Shown: piece by piece, positions 20,847 through 29,075 of the stretch
Layout of the letters: every line of letters begins with the position of its first letter
How positions within the stretch are numbered: position 1 is the stretch's first letter
Source: Microbacterium murale
GTDB lineage: Bacteria > Actinomycetota > Actinomycetes > Actinomycetales > Microbacteriaceae
Direction of reading: 5' to 3'
NCBI RefSeq assembly: GCF_030815955.1
Contig: NZ_JAUSXK010000001.1
Coordinates: 62,001-126,000 of the forward strand
Length of the DNA stretch: 64,000 bases
Notes under the pieces: generated by a model
Seen by the model: the letters and a program-made list of their open reading frames with translations, nothing else
Databases searched by the model: none
Told to the model about the DNA's origin: nothing
Translations under genes and position numbers: made by a program

Positions 20847-21833
20847 TTACTCGGCCCAGGCCCTCAGTCGCTCCACGCCCCACGTGGTCACGATCCGCTC
20901 TGCCGGCACTCCGGCCTTCTCAGCGCGTTCCGCACCGTAGTCGAGCAGCGACAATTGCCCTGGCGCGTGCGCATCCGAGTCGAGCGAGAACAAGCAACCG
21001 GCATCCAGCGCGATCGTGATCAGCTCATCCGGCGGATCCTGCCGCTCCGGGCGGGCGTTGATCTCCACCGCGACGCCGTTCTCGGCGCACGCGTCGAACA
21101 CCGCACGCGCGTCGAACTGCGAAGGCGGGCGCGTCCCTCGTTCGCCCTGCACCAGCCTTCCTGTGCAGTGTCCGAGTACATTCACGTGCGGATCCCTCAC
21201 CGCAGCGATCATGCGCGCAGTCATCGGTCCCGGTTCCATTCGCAGTTTGGAATGCACGGACGCCACGACGATGTCGAGCGCGCTCAACAGCTCAGCATCC
21301 TGATCAAGCGCGCCGTCGTCGAGGATGTCGACCTCGATCCCGGCGAACAGGGTGAACGTGTCGGTCGATTCGGCGCGGACCAGCGGAACCTGTTCGCGAA
21401 GTCGATCCGCGGAGAGGCCACGAGCGACCTTGAGCCTGGGCGAATGATCGGTGATCGCAAGATACTCATGTCCGAGCGTGCGCGCCGCCTGCGCCATCGT
21501 CGCGATCGAGGTCGTGCCGTCTGACCAGTCCGTGTGGGCATGCAGGTCACCACGCAGCTTTCCACGGAGCACGGATGCACGCTCCGGCTCGACCTCGCCG
21601 CGCAGTTCGACGAGGTAGTCGGGCGTCATCCCGGACTGGGCCTGACTGATCACCGTGAAAGTCGACTCGCCGATGCCCTTTGCGGCACGGAGGCGGGTCG
21701 GGTCATTGCGCACTTCATCCGGCAGGCCCTGCACCGTCTCCGCAGCCTGGCGGAATGCCTTCGCCCGGTACCGCGATGCCCGCTCCCGTTCGAGCAGGGT
21801 CGCGATCTCGAGCAGCGCGGCGACGGGATCCAT
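20847..21833 (-). CDS. PHP-domain phosphoesterase with N-terminal helix-hairpin-helix (PolX-like, lacking polymerase)
   Basis: 328 aa. Residues 1-90 look like the 8-kDa helix-hairpin-helix domain of PolX (RYRAKAFRQAAETV, RLRAAKGIGESTFTVI). The rest is a PHP metal-dependent phosphoesterase domain: DLHAHTDWSDG near 95, AITDHSP near 126, GIEVDIL, VVASVHSKL and SLDSDAHAP. Compared with bacterial PolX, the polymerase palm and fingers between these parts are missing, so it is probably a DNA-end-processing 3' phosphatase/exonuclease or a phosphoesterase. It starts 6 bases after trpD on the same strand, so it is in the trpD transcript. Confidence 0.88.
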   Translation of the reverse strand: MDPVAALLEIATLLERERASRYRAKAFRQAAETVQGLPDEVRNDPTRLRAAKGIGESTFTVISQAQSGMTPDYLVELRGEVEPERASVLRGKLRGDLHAHTDWSDGTTSIATMAQAARTLGHEYLAITDHSPRLKVARGLSADRLREQVPLVRAESTDTFTLFAGIEVDILDDGALDQDAELLSALDIVVASVHSKLRMEPGPMTARMIAAVRDPHVNVLGHCTGRLVQGERGTRPPSQFDARAVFDACAENGVAVEINARPERQDPPDELITIALDAGCLFSLDSDAHAPGQLSLLDYGAERAEKAGVPAERIVTTWGVERLRAWAE

Positions 21834-21839
21834 GATCGT

Positions 21840-22904
21840 TCAGGCCGAAGCCAGCTCGCGCGTCGCGCCCACCCATGCCTCCAGCTTGGCTGCGGCACTG
21901 CCGTCGTCGATCGCCGCCTCGGCGCGTTCGTAGCCGTCACGAAGACGATCGAGGATGGGGCGCTGCACCTGCGTCGCATCCTGAGAGAGCTCGAAAGCGA
22001 CGATTCCCGCTGCGGCGTTCAGCAGGACGATGTCGCGCACCGCTCCCCTCGTGCCGGCGAGCGTGTCACGCAGCACCCCGGCGTTGTGCTCTGGCGATCC
22101 GCCGATGAGGTCGGCAAGATCCGCGGTGGGTATACCGAGGTCGCGAGGGTCGAGGTCGTGCTCGTGGATGTCACCACGTGTGACCTCCCAGATGCGACTG
22201 TGACCGGTCGTCGTCAGCTCGTCGAGGCCGTCGTCGCCACGGAACACCAGGGCCGTCGCACCGCGGGTGCGGAAGACTCCGGTGATCAGGGGCACTCGCT
22301 CCAGCTGCGCGACACCGACGGCATTCGCCTCGGCGCGAGCGGGGTTGCAGAGCGGGCCGAGCATATTGAACACGGTCGGGACACCGAGCTCGCCTCGCGC
22401 CGTGCCCGCGTGCTTGAAGCCGGGATGGAACGCTGCCGCCCAGGCGAAAGTGATCCCGGTGCGATCGAGCACCGCGGCGACCTGTTCAGGAGTCAGAGAG
22501 AGCTGCAGTCCGAGCGCACCCAGCACGTCGGACGAACCGGATGCCGAGCTGGCAGCCCGATTGCCGTGCTTGACGACAGGAATGCCCGTTGCACCGATGA
22601 TGACCGCCGCAGTGGTCGACACGTTAACGGTTCCGATGCGATCGCCGCCGGTACCGACGATGTCGAGAACGTTGGCGGAGACGGGGAGCGGAACGGCCGC
22701 TTCGAGGATGGCGTCCCTGAAGCCGACGATCTCGTCGATGGTCTCGCCCTTGGCGCGCAGTGCGATCAGAAAACCGGCGAGCTTGGCGTCGGAGACGTTC
22801 CCCTGCATCACCTGACGCATGGCCCACGTCGATTCCCACACGCTGAGATCGCGCCCGTCCAAGAGGGTGGTGAGCACGTCGGGCCATGTCAGGGAATCAG
22901 GCAT
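21840..22904 (-). CDS. trpD: Anthranilate phosphoribosyltransferase
   Basis: Second step of tryptophan synthesis: joins anthranilate with PRPP to give N-(5'-phosphoribosyl)anthranilate. 354 aa. The PRPP/anthranilate motifs are LDIVGTGGDRIGTVNVST near residue 85, KHGNRAASSASGSSDVLGALG near 115, and a later FNMLGPLCNPA segment. No other trp genes are nearby, so it is not part of a trp operon here, and I see no attenuator leader. ATG 22904 is chosen because the protein begins MPDSLTWPDVL as in relatives and a TAGGAT box ends 7 bases before it. Confidence 0.96.
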   Translation of the reverse strand: MPDSLTWPDVLTTLLDGRDLSVWESTWAMRQVMQGNVSDAKLAGFLIALRAKGETIDEIVGFRDAILEAAVPLPVSANVLDIVGTGGDRIGTVNVSTTAAVIIGATGIPVVKHGNRAASSASGSSDVLGALGLQLSLTPEQVAAVLDRTGITFAWAAAFHPGFKHAGTARGELGVPTVFNMLGPLCNPARAEANAVGVAQLERVPLITGVFRTRGATALVFRGDDGLDELTTTGHSRIWEVTRGDIHEHDLDPRDLGIPTADLADLIGGSPEHNAGVLRDTLAGTRGAVRDIVLLNAAAGIVAFELSQDATQVQRPILDRLRDGYERAEAAIDDGSAAAKLEAWVGATRELASA

Positions 22905-22911
22905 GTCTGAG

Positions 22912-22917
22912 ATCCTA
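22912..22917 (-). promoter_or_regulatory. -10 box of trpD (leaderless)
   Basis: TAGGAT on the minus strand, 7 bases before the ATG of trpD. Confidence 0.5.
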
Positions 22918-23002
22918 TCGGCGTGGATAAATTCCTTGCGCAAAGGTCCGCATGCGTGCATCCTTGATTTCCCGTGTATTCACCGAGGATTCGCAGCCTC
23001 TT

Positions 23003-23018
23003 CTTAGGGTTCCCTAAG
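23003..23018. promoter_or_regulatory. Perfect 16-bp palindrome in the trpD-ctaE intergenic region
   Basis: CTTAGGG-TT-CCCTAAG. The two-base centre is too small for a hairpin loop, so a protein-binding site is more likely than a terminator. It lies 55 bp before the ctaE -10 box and about 85 bp from the trpD -10. Regulator unknown. Confidence 0.5.
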
Positions 23019-23073
23019 TCGGAGATCAGCGAATCGGGTGCCGCCGATGCAAGAATCACGCTCGCAGATCGGC

Positions 23074-23079
23074 CATAAT
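23074..23079 (+). promoter_or_regulatory. -10 box of the ctaE-qcrCAB operon (leaderless)
   Basis: CATAAT, 6 bases before the GTG of ctaE. The GGAGGG between them is too close to the start to work as a Shine-Dalgarno site. Confidence 0.5.
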
Positions 23080-23085
23080 GGAGGG

Positions 23086-23739
23086 GTGACCACCTCAGCG
23101 ACCTATGCCCCGGCGGCAAGAACGATCAAGCGCCCGAATTCGGTAGCTGTCGGCACCATCGTGTGGCTCGGCAGCGAGGTGATGTTCTTCGCGGGACTGT
23201 TCGCGATCTACTTCACCCTCCGCAGCACCTCCCCCGAGTTGTGGGCAGAACGCACGGACTTGCTCAACGTTCCTTTCGCCGCCGTCAACACGGCGATTCT
23301 CGTACTCTCCTCCGTGACCTGCCAGATGGGCGTGTTCGCGGCTGAAGACCTGCAGCCCTACCGCCTCGCGAAGGGCCAGTTGAATGGAGCCGGCCGTCGC
23401 CGCCTCTTCGGCTGGGGAATGATCGAGTGGTTCTGGCTCACCTTCGCCCTCGGCGCGATCTTCGTATCGGGTCAGGTCTGGGAGTACGCTCAGCTGGTCG
23501 CCGAGGGCATGCCGATCCAGGCAGACTCGTACGCCTCGGCCTTCTACCTGACGACGGGCTTCCACGCCCTCCACGTCACCGGCGGACTCATCGCGTTCCT
23601 GCTCATCATGGGCCGCGCGTTCGCAGTGAAGAACTTCACGCACAAGGAGGCGACCTCCTCGATCGTTGTGTCCTACTACTGGCACTTCGTCGACGTCGTC
23701 TGGATCGTGCTGTTCTTCGTCATCTACTTCCTGAAATAA
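23086..23739 (+). CDS. ctaE: Cytochrome c oxidase subunit III
   Basis: 217-aa membrane subunit of the aa3 oxidase. Five or more helices are visible, with the family blocks [22 protein letters not shown] near the N-terminus, [16 protein letters not shown] in the second half and [15 protein letters not shown] at the C-terminus. As usual in actinobacteria it is clustered with the bc1 genes (qcrC begins 20 bases downstream) and apart from subunits I and II. The GTG start ([13 protein letters not shown]) is chosen from the -10 box 6 bases upstream and from alignment with the family. Confidence 0.95.
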   Translation: MTTSATYAPAARTIKRPNSVAVGTIVWLGSEVMFFAGLFAIYFTLRSTSPELWAERTDLLNVPFAAVNTAILVLSSVTCQMGVFAAEDLQPYRLAKGQLNGAGRRRLFGWGMIEWFWLTFALGAIFVSGQVWEYAQLVAEGMPIQADSYASAFYLTTGFHALHVTGGLIAFLLIMGRAFAVKNFTHKEATSSIVVSYYWHFVDVVWIVLFFVIYFLK

Positions 23740-23759
23740 GAGCGGAGCTGACCTGCGAA

Positions 23760-24563
23760 ATGGCACGAGAGAAGAAGCGTCGCTCAAATGGACGACGTAG
23801 CCCCCTGGCGGCCGCGGCACTGATCGGTGCGGGCCTGCTCATCACGGGCGGTATCTACGCCGGAGCATCAGCGGCGATCGCCGCCACCGACGCCCAGACG
23901 AGTGCGAGCACTGAGCTCAGCATCGAGGACGGCCAGAAGCTGTTCCAGTCCAACTGCGCCACCTGCCACGGTCTCGACCTGCAGGGCACTGACGCCGGTC
24001 CGAGCCTCTACGGCGTCGGCGAGTTGTCCGTCGAGTTCCAGCTGGCTACCGGGCGCATGCCCCTGCAGATGCAGGGGCCGCAGGCCCCGCAGAAGCCGCC
24101 GCAGTTCACACAGCCGCAGATCGACGCGATGGCTGCGTATGTGCAGTCCGAAGCACCTGGGCCCACGTTCCCCGCCGACGAGATCCTCGACGGCGAAGGC
24201 GACGTGGCGCACGGCGCCGAATTGTTCCGCGTCAACTGCGCGATGTGCCACAACGTGTCCGCCGCCGGTGGTGCCCTCACTGAGGGCAAGTACGCCCCGG
24301 CGCTGACCTCGACCAGCGCGCTGCACATCTACGCGGCAATGGTCACAGGCCCGCAGAACATGCCGGTGTTCGGCGACATGAACCTGTCGGACGAAGACAA
24401 GCGCGACATCATCTCCGCGCTGCTCTACCAGCAGGAGTCGGTTTCGGTCGGCGGATTCACGCTCGGCAACCTTGGCCCCGTCTCAGAGGGCCTGTTCGTC
24501 TGGATCTTCGGCATCGGTGGCCTCGTCGCCATCACCGTGTGGATCACGGCGAAGTCCAACTGA
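23760..24563 (+). CDS. qcrC: Cytochrome bc1 complex di-heme cytochrome c subunit
   Basis: 267-aa membrane-anchored cytochrome c of the menaquinol:cytochrome c reductase. It has an N-terminal signal anchor, two c-type domains each with a CxxCH heme site (CATCH and CAMCH), matching methionines (ATGRMPLQ, GPQNMPVF), and a C-terminal membrane helix (LFVWIFGIGGLVAITVW). The two-heme form is typical of actinobacteria and passes electrons directly to the aa3 oxidase, replacing soluble cytochrome c. It lies between ctaE and the Rieske gene; no strong Shine-Dalgarno site. Confidence 0.96.
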   Translation: MAREKKRRSNGRRSPLAAAALIGAGLLITGGIYAGASAAIAATDAQTSASTELSIEDGQKLFQSNCATCHGLDLQGTDAGPSLYGVGELSVEFQLATGRMPLQMQGPQAPQKPPQFTQPQIDAMAAYVQSEAPGPTFPADEILDGEGDVAHGAELFRVNCAMCHNVSAAGGALTEGKYAPALTSTSALHIYAAMVTGPQNMPVFGDMNLSDEDKRDIISALLYQQESVSVGGFTLGNLGPVSEGLFVWIFGIGGLVAITVWITAKSN

Positions 24564-24599
24564 CGCTTATTCATCGAAGAGGAACGTACGAGGAGCACC

Positions 24600-25676
24600 A
24601 TGGCACACGACGACGACTCGAAGGCCCTTGACCGGGCCTACCAGCCCTCTCCGGGGCTGGGTGTCGCAGTCAGCGATCCCGTGCAGAACCCGGGGCTGCC
24701 GCCACACCGTGAGCGGATGACCGACAAGGACCCCAAGGCTGAGAAGCGCGCGGTCCGCACGGTCTACACGCTGTTCTATCTGTCGCTCGCCGGCAGCATC
24801 TGGGCAGTCGCGGCGTACATGCTGTTCCCGATCGAGGACGGCTCGCTGGTCTCGATCCGTTACAACAACCTCTTCATCGGTCTTGGCATCGCTCTGGCGC
24901 TGCTCTCACTCGGCATCGGGGCCATCCACTGGTCCAAGGCGCTGATGTCCGACAAGGAGTTCGTCGAGCACCGCCACCCGACCCGTGGCAAGGATTCGAC
25001 TCGTGAAGCCGCGGTCCAGGCGTTCGCCGACGCGAACGAGGAGTCCGGATTCGGCCGCCGCACGATGATCCGCAACTCGCTGTTCGCTGCCGTCGTCGCC
25101 TCGATCATCCCCGGCGTCGCGCTCTTCCGCGGTCTCGCACCGCACAGCACTCCCGACGACCCCACAGCCGGCGACCCGGTGGTGCTGCTGAAGCACACCA
25201 TGTGGGCTGAAGGGCAGCGGCTCGTACGCGACCCGGACGGCACCCCGATCCGCGCTGCGGACGTCACTCTCGGCTCCGCCTTCCATGTGATCCCTGAGGA
25301 CCTCGCCGAGCTGAGCCACCACGACGGCTACCTCGAGGAGAAGGCCAAGGCGATCGTCCTGATGATGCGCCTGCGTCCCGAGCAGCTCACCGAGGCCGAG
25401 GACCGCAAGGACTGGTCGTACGACGGCATCGTCGCGTATTCCAAGGTGTGCACGCACGTCGGCTGCCCCGTCGCACTGTACGAGCAGCAGACCCACCACC
25501 TGCTGTGCCCATGCCACCAGTCGCAGTTCGACGTCACCGATCACGCCAAGGTCATCTTCGGCCCGGCCGCACGTCCACTGCCGCAGCTGCCGATCACCGT
25601 CGACGATGAGGGCTACCTCGTCGCACGCAGCGACTTCACTGAGCCTGTCGGCCCGAGCTTCTGGGAGCGCCATTGA
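24600..25676 (+). CDS. qcrA: Cytochrome bc1 complex Rieske iron-sulfur subunit
   Basis: 358-aa Rieske protein. The 2Fe-2S ligands are in CTHVGCPVALYEQQ and CPCHQSQFDV near residues 283-310. The N-terminal half has about three hydrophobic segments (LFYLSLAGSIWAVAAYMLF, LFIGLGIALALLSLGIGAI, SLFAAVVASIIPGVALF), the multi-helix anchor characteristic of actinobacteria. The last segment lies after RRTMIRNS and could carry a Tat-type insertion signal. A good AGGAG lies 4 bases before ATG 24600. It overlaps qcrB by 4 bases. Confidence 0.96.
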   Translation: MAHDDDSKALDRAYQPSPGLGVAVSDPVQNPGLPPHRERMTDKDPKAEKRAVRTVYTLFYLSLAGSIWAVAAYMLFPIEDGSLVSIRYNNLFIGLGIALALLSLGIGAIHWSKALMSDKEFVEHRHPTRGKDSTREAAVQAFADANEESGFGRRTMIRNSLFAAVVASIIPGVALFRGLAPHSTPDDPTAGDPVVLLKHTMWAEGQRLVRDPDGTPIRAADVTLGSAFHVIPEDLAELSHHDGYLEEKAKAIVLMMRLRPEQLTEAEDRKDWSYDGIVAYSKVCTHVGCPVALYEQQTHHLLCPCHQSQFDVTDHAKVIFGPAARPLPQLPITVDDEGYLVARSDFTEPVGPSFWERH

Positions 25677-27484
25677 GCACCGCAACGCTGTCCAAAGAGG
25701 ACAAGGACAACAAAGCGCCTCTCGGCGGTCGATTCGTCGGCGGAGCCGCGAACTACATCGATGAGCGCACCAGCCTCTCCGGTTTCGTCAAGGAGCTGGG
25801 ACGCAAGATCTTCCCCGACCACTGGTCGTTCATGCTCGGCGAGATCGCGCTGTGGAGCTTCGTCGTCGTCTTCATCTCGGGATCATTCCTGACGTTCTTC
25901 TTCCAGGCGTCAATGGTGGAGACCCACTACACGGGTGCTTACGCCCCGATGCGTGGCATCGAGATGTCGGCAGCTCTTGAGTCGACGCTGCACATCTCGT
26001 TCGATCTGCGCGGTGGCCTGCTGGTTCGCCAGATCCACCACTGGGCCGCTCTCGTGTTCGTTGCCGGCATCGGCATCCACATGCTGCGCGTGTTCTTCAC
26101 CGGCGCGTTCCGCAAGCCGCGCGAGCTGAACTGGGTCATCGGATTCGTGCTGTTCATCCTGGCGCTGGCCGAAGGCTTCACCGGCTACTCGCTTCCCGAT
26201 GACCTGCTCTCCGGAAACGGCCTGCGCATCATCGACGGCATGGTCAAGGGCCTCCCGCTGATCGGAACGTGGACCTCGTTCCTGATCTTCGGTGGAGAGT
26301 TCCCGGGCACCGACATCGTCGGCCGCCTCTACTCGCTGCACATCCTGCTGCTTCCGATGCTGGTGATCGCGTTGATCGTCGTGCACCTGATGCTCATGGT
26401 GATCAACAAGCACACCCAGTTCGCCGGTCCCGGCCGCACGAACGACAACGTCGTCGGCTACCCGATGATGCCGGTGTACATGTCGAAGATGGGCGGCTAC
26501 CTGTTCATCGTCTTCGGCTCGATCGTGCTGATAGCGACGTTCTTCCAGATCAACCCGATCTGGGCTTACGGACCATACGACCCCTCACCGGTGTCGGCCG
26601 GTACGCAGCCGGACTGGTACATCGGATTCGCCGATGGCGCCTTGCGCCTCGCGCCATCCAACTGGGACCTCGTGCTCCTCGGCCACACCTGGTCGTTCGG
26701 CATCATCGTTCCTGTCCTGGTCCTCGGCCTGTTCATCGTCGCCGTCGCGATCTACCCCTTCCTCGAGGCGTGGATCACCGGTGACAAGCGTGAGCACCAC
26801 CTCGCGCAGCGCCCGCGCAACGCCGCGACGCGCACGGCGATCGGTGTTGCCGGCGTCATCTTCTACGCGGTCCTGTGGGCGGCGGCATCCTCCGACCTCA
26901 TCGCCACGCACTTCATGCTGACGATGGAAGGCGTGATCCACACGTTGCAGGCGCTCCTGTTCCTCGGGCCGATCCTCGGATACTTCGTCACCAAGCGCAT
27001 CTGCATCGCGCTGCAGAAGAAGGACCGTGAGATCGTGCTGCACGGCTTCGAGTCCGGCCGCATCGTCCGCCTTCCCGGCGGCGAGTTCATCGAAGTGCAC
27101 CAGCCCGTCGACACGTACGACCGCTGGAAGCTCATCGACGTCGACGGCTACGAGCCTCTCGTTGTGCGCCCGAACGACAAGGGCCGCATCCCGTGGACCG
27201 AGAACCTGCGCTCGTCCATCTCGCGCTGGTTCTTCGAGGACCGTCTCGCCCCGCTCACGCAGGCCGAGGTCGCGGCCGCGGATGCACACCAGCACCACGT
27301 CACGGCTCACATGGATGAGGCCGAGGCCGAGGAGATCCAGGGCGCTCACGAGCGCGCCGGTGTCCCTGACGCGCCTCTTGCCCCTCCTGCCGAGACGCAC
27401 ATCGATGAGACCGCCAACACGCCCAGCTCGGTGATCGCCACCGATCCGGTGAAGAAGCCGAAGAAGTCGGAGGACGGCGAGTAA
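25673..27484 (+). CDS. qcrB: Cytochrome bc1 complex cytochrome b subunit
   Basis: 603-aa cytochrome b of the menaquinol reductase. The heme-b histidines lie in VRQIHHWAALVFVAGIGIHMLRVFFTG and in the helix SLHILLLPMLVIALIVVHLMLM. The quinol-site PEWY motif appears as PDWY (QPDWYIGFADG). The C-terminal part beyond about residue 420 is a long hydrophilic extension typical of actinobacterial QcrB. It starts with TTG, overlapping the qcrA stop in TTGA, with GGGAG 6-7 bases upstream; no ATG or GTG fits. A strong terminator follows 16 bases after the stop, ending the ctaE-qcrCAB unit. Confidence 0.97.
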   Translation: MSTATLSKEDKDNKAPLGGRFVGGAANYIDERTSLSGFVKELGRKIFPDHWSFMLGEIALWSFVVVFISGSFLTFFFQASMVETHYTGAYAPMRGIEMSAALESTLHISFDLRGGLLVRQIHHWAALVFVAGIGIHMLRVFFTGAFRKPRELNWVIGFVLFILALAEGFTGYSLPDDLLSGNGLRIIDGMVKGLPLIGTWTSFLIFGGEFPGTDIVGRLYSLHILLLPMLVIALIVVHLMLMVINKHTQFAGPGRTNDNVVGYPMMPVYMSKMGGYLFIVFGSIVLIATFFQINPIWAYGPYDPSPVSAGTQPDWYIGFADGALRLAPSNWDLVLLGHTWSFGIIVPVLVLGLFIVAVAIYPFLEAWITGDKREHHLAQRPRNAATRTAIGVAGVIFYAVLWAAASSDLIATHFMLTMEGVIHTLQALLFLGPILGYFVTKRICIALQKKDREIVLHGFESGRIVRLPGGEFIEVHQPVDTYDRWKLIDVDGYEPLVVRPNDKGRIPWTENLRSSISRWFFEDRLAPLTQAEVAAADAHQHHVTAHMDEAEAEEIQGAHERAGVPDAPLAPPAETHIDETANTPSSVIATDPVKKPKKSEDGE

Positions 27485-27499
27485 CACCGCCACTCCCCT

Positions 27500-27542
27500 G
27501 GGCCCCGTCCATCGCTCCTCGGAGCCGGACGGGGCCCTTTCT
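27500..27542 (+). terminator. Rho-independent terminator of ctaE-qcrCAB
   Basis: Perfect 11-bp stem GGGCCCCGTCC (27500-27510) with GGACGGGGCCC (27527-27537), 16-base loop, followed by TTTCTT. Confidence 0.92.
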
Positions 27543-27546
27543 TCGT

Positions 27547-27552
27547 TACGCT
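27547..27552 (+). promoter_or_regulatory. -10 box of the GNAT gene (leaderless)
   Basis: TACGCT 6 bases before ATG 27559, immediately after the terminator T-tract. Confidence 0.55.
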
Positions 27553-27558
27553 CGAAGC

Positions 27559-28080
27559 ATGCTGACTCACGCAGAGGTCCGTTTCGCCGACGCGGAGGAC
27601 TTCGGCGGGCTCGAGGAGATCGAGACCGCCGCCGACAACCTGTTCGTATCGCTCTTCTCCGCCACCGACTGGCCTCCGACGACACCGGCCACGGAACGCG
27701 CCGAGTACCCCGGGTTCACGTTGCTGTTGCGACGGGAAGACGCAGGGACGGTCGGATTCGTGCAGGTGCTCGAGAGCGAAGGCTTCGCCCACCTGGAACA
27801 GCTCTCCGTCATCCCCGAGTACGGACGCCTGGGATATGGACGGATGCTGGTCACCGCAGCGAAGTCCGAAGCGCTCAGCCGAGGGCACCGAGAGCTCACC
27901 CTGCGCACGTATCGTGACGTGCCGTGGAACGCGCCGTTCTATGCGACATGCGGATTCGAACCGAGCATCCCGACGAGTGAGTTCCATCTGCGCCTGGTCG
28001 ACGTCGAGACGCGACTCCGACTCGAGCGGTGGGGTCCTCGTATCCAGATGACTGCGCCACTCTTTCGCGTTCACCCATGA
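27559..28080 (+). CDS. GNAT family N-acetyltransferase
   Basis: 173-aa single-domain acetyltransferase. The acetyl-CoA loop is VIPEYGRLGYGRMLV near residues 87-101, preceded by GFVQVLESEGFAHLEQLSV and followed by YRDVPWNAPFYATCGFEP, the family core. Substrate unknown; small-molecule or protein acetylation are both possible. It has its own leaderless promoter and stands alone between two respiratory clusters. Confidence 0.88.
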   Translation: MLTHAEVRFADAEDFGGLEEIETAADNLFVSLFSATDWPPTTPATERAEYPGFTLLLRREDAGTVGFVQVLESEGFAHLEQLSVIPEYGRLGYGRMLVTAAKSEALSRGHRELTLRTYRDVPWNAPFYATCGFEPSIPTSEFHLRLVDVETRLRLERWGPRIQMTAPLFRVHP

Positions 28081-28141
28081 TGATGGCGGGAATCGGATGC
28101 TGCGCGACCGTGGGAACACGACGCATCCGGACCCGGATCTC

Positions 28142-28147
28142 TAGGCT
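28142..28147 (+). promoter_or_regulatory. -10 box of the rhodanese gene (leaderless)
   Basis: TAGGCT 6 bases before ATG 28154. Confidence 0.55.
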
Positions 28148-28153
28148 GGAGCC

Positions 28154-28573
28154 ATGATCGAACGCGCTGACTATTTCGCTGCCAAGCTCGCCTACGAGAC
28201 GGATGCCAGCGACCTGTACGCCCGCCAGAAGGCCGGAGACGCCGTCGTGGTCGTCGATGTCCGCTCCGATGAGGCGTGGGCGCAGGGACGGGTTCCGAAC
28301 GCCGTCCACATGCACTACAGCGAGATCGCGACCCGCGCCAAGGCGGAGATCCCCGTGGGGACAGAAGTCGTCGTCTACTGCTGGAGCCCAGGGTGCAACG
28401 CCGGCGCGAAGGGCGCACTGGAGTTCGCGAAGCTCGGCTATCAGGTACGCGAGATGATCGGCGGATTCGAGTACTGGGTCCGCGAGGGCTACCCCGTCGC
28501 AGATGCCGAAGGCGACCATCGTCGTCCGGTCGATCCGCTCACGGGCGTGCCCCGCATTCGTTCCAGAGTCTGA
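28154..28573 (+). CDS. Rhodanese-like sulfurtransferase
   Basis: 139-aa single-domain rhodanese. Visible: VVVVDVRSDEAWAQGRVPNAVHMH near residue 30 and the active-site region VVVYCWSPGCNAGAKGA, where the first cysteine (about residue 76) is the expected persulfide-carrying one. The active-site loop (CWSPGCN) is longer and less basic than in thiosulfate sulfurtransferases, so the substrate is unclear. ATG 28154 follows a TAGGCT box by 6 bases. It ends at a shared bidirectional terminator with the convergent ctaF. Confidence 0.9.
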   Translation: MIERADYFAAKLAYETDASDLYARQKAGDAVVVVDVRSDEAWAQGRVPNAVHMHYSEIATRAKAEIPVGTEVVVYCWSPGCNAGAKGALEFAKLGYQVREMIGGFEYWVREGYPVADAEGDHRRPVDPLTGVPRIRSRV

Positions 28574-28580
28574 TCCATGA

Positions 28581-28624
28581 ACGTTTGAAGGCCCCCGGAT
28601 CGAGATCCAGGGGCCTTCAAACGT
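28581..28624. terminator. Bidirectional terminator between rhodanese gene and ctaF
   Basis: Perfect 15-bp arms (28581-28595 and 28610-28624; left arm ACGTTTGAAGGCCCC) around a 14-base loop. AT-rich arm ends let it act in both directions between the convergent genes. Confidence 0.9.
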
Positions 28625-28637
28625 CAGACGAAGAGAT

Positions 28638-29072
28638 TCAGCGGGCGAAGTTCCCGCGGTAGTACTCGTACACCCAGCCGACGATCGCGACGGCGAAGAT
28701 CGCAACGCCGATCGGCAGCAGGAAGTGTCCGACAGCCATGCCGATCAGGAACACTGCAGCGGAGGCCGCAAGCACGATCGGCCACCAGGACCACGGGCTG
28801 AACTCACCGAGCTCAGGATCTCCGTCATCGATGTCAGCCGTCAGGATGTCTTCGGGCAGCTCGCCACCCTGTGCCTTGTGCGTGCGCTGGAGGTAGACGG
28901 CGACCATCGCACCCATGAATGCAGTGAAGAGCAGCGCGACGGAGCCGACCCACTCGATCTGGTTCTCAAGCCGGAGACCGGGATGAGCCAGGATGTTCCA
29001 CCCCGTGTACACGGCGGCGACGATGAGGAAGAAGACGGTGAGAACCCACCAGAGGACGACATTGGATCGCAT
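28638..29072 (-). CDS. ctaF: Cytochrome c oxidase subunit IV, actinobacterial type
   Basis: 144-aa membrane protein, the actinobacteria-specific fourth subunit of aa3 oxidase. Four hydrophobic segments are visible in two pairs: VLWWVLTVFFLIVAAVYTGW and VALLFTAFMGAMVAVYL, then WWPIVLAASAAVFLIGM and FLLPIGVAIFAVAIVGW, with a hydrophilic acidic loop between. It begins 3 bases after ctaD and is the last gene of ctaCDF. Confidence 0.93.
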   Translation of the reverse strand: MRSNVVLWWVLTVFFLIVAAVYTGWNILAHPGLRLENQIEWVGSVALLFTAFMGAMVAVYLQRTHKAQGGELPEDILTADIDDGDPELGEFSPWSWWPIVLAASAAVFLIGMAVGHFLLPIGVAIFAVAIVGWVYEYYRGNFAR

Positions 29073-29075
29073 GGC

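Noticed and set aside
23003..23018. Terminator between trpD and ctaE
   Set aside because: The genes are divergent and the palindrome has only a 2-base centre, too small for a hairpin loop.
22905..23085. trp attenuator leader before trpD
   Set aside because: The -10 box is 7 bases before the start, leaving no leader, and no Trp-rich short frame exists.
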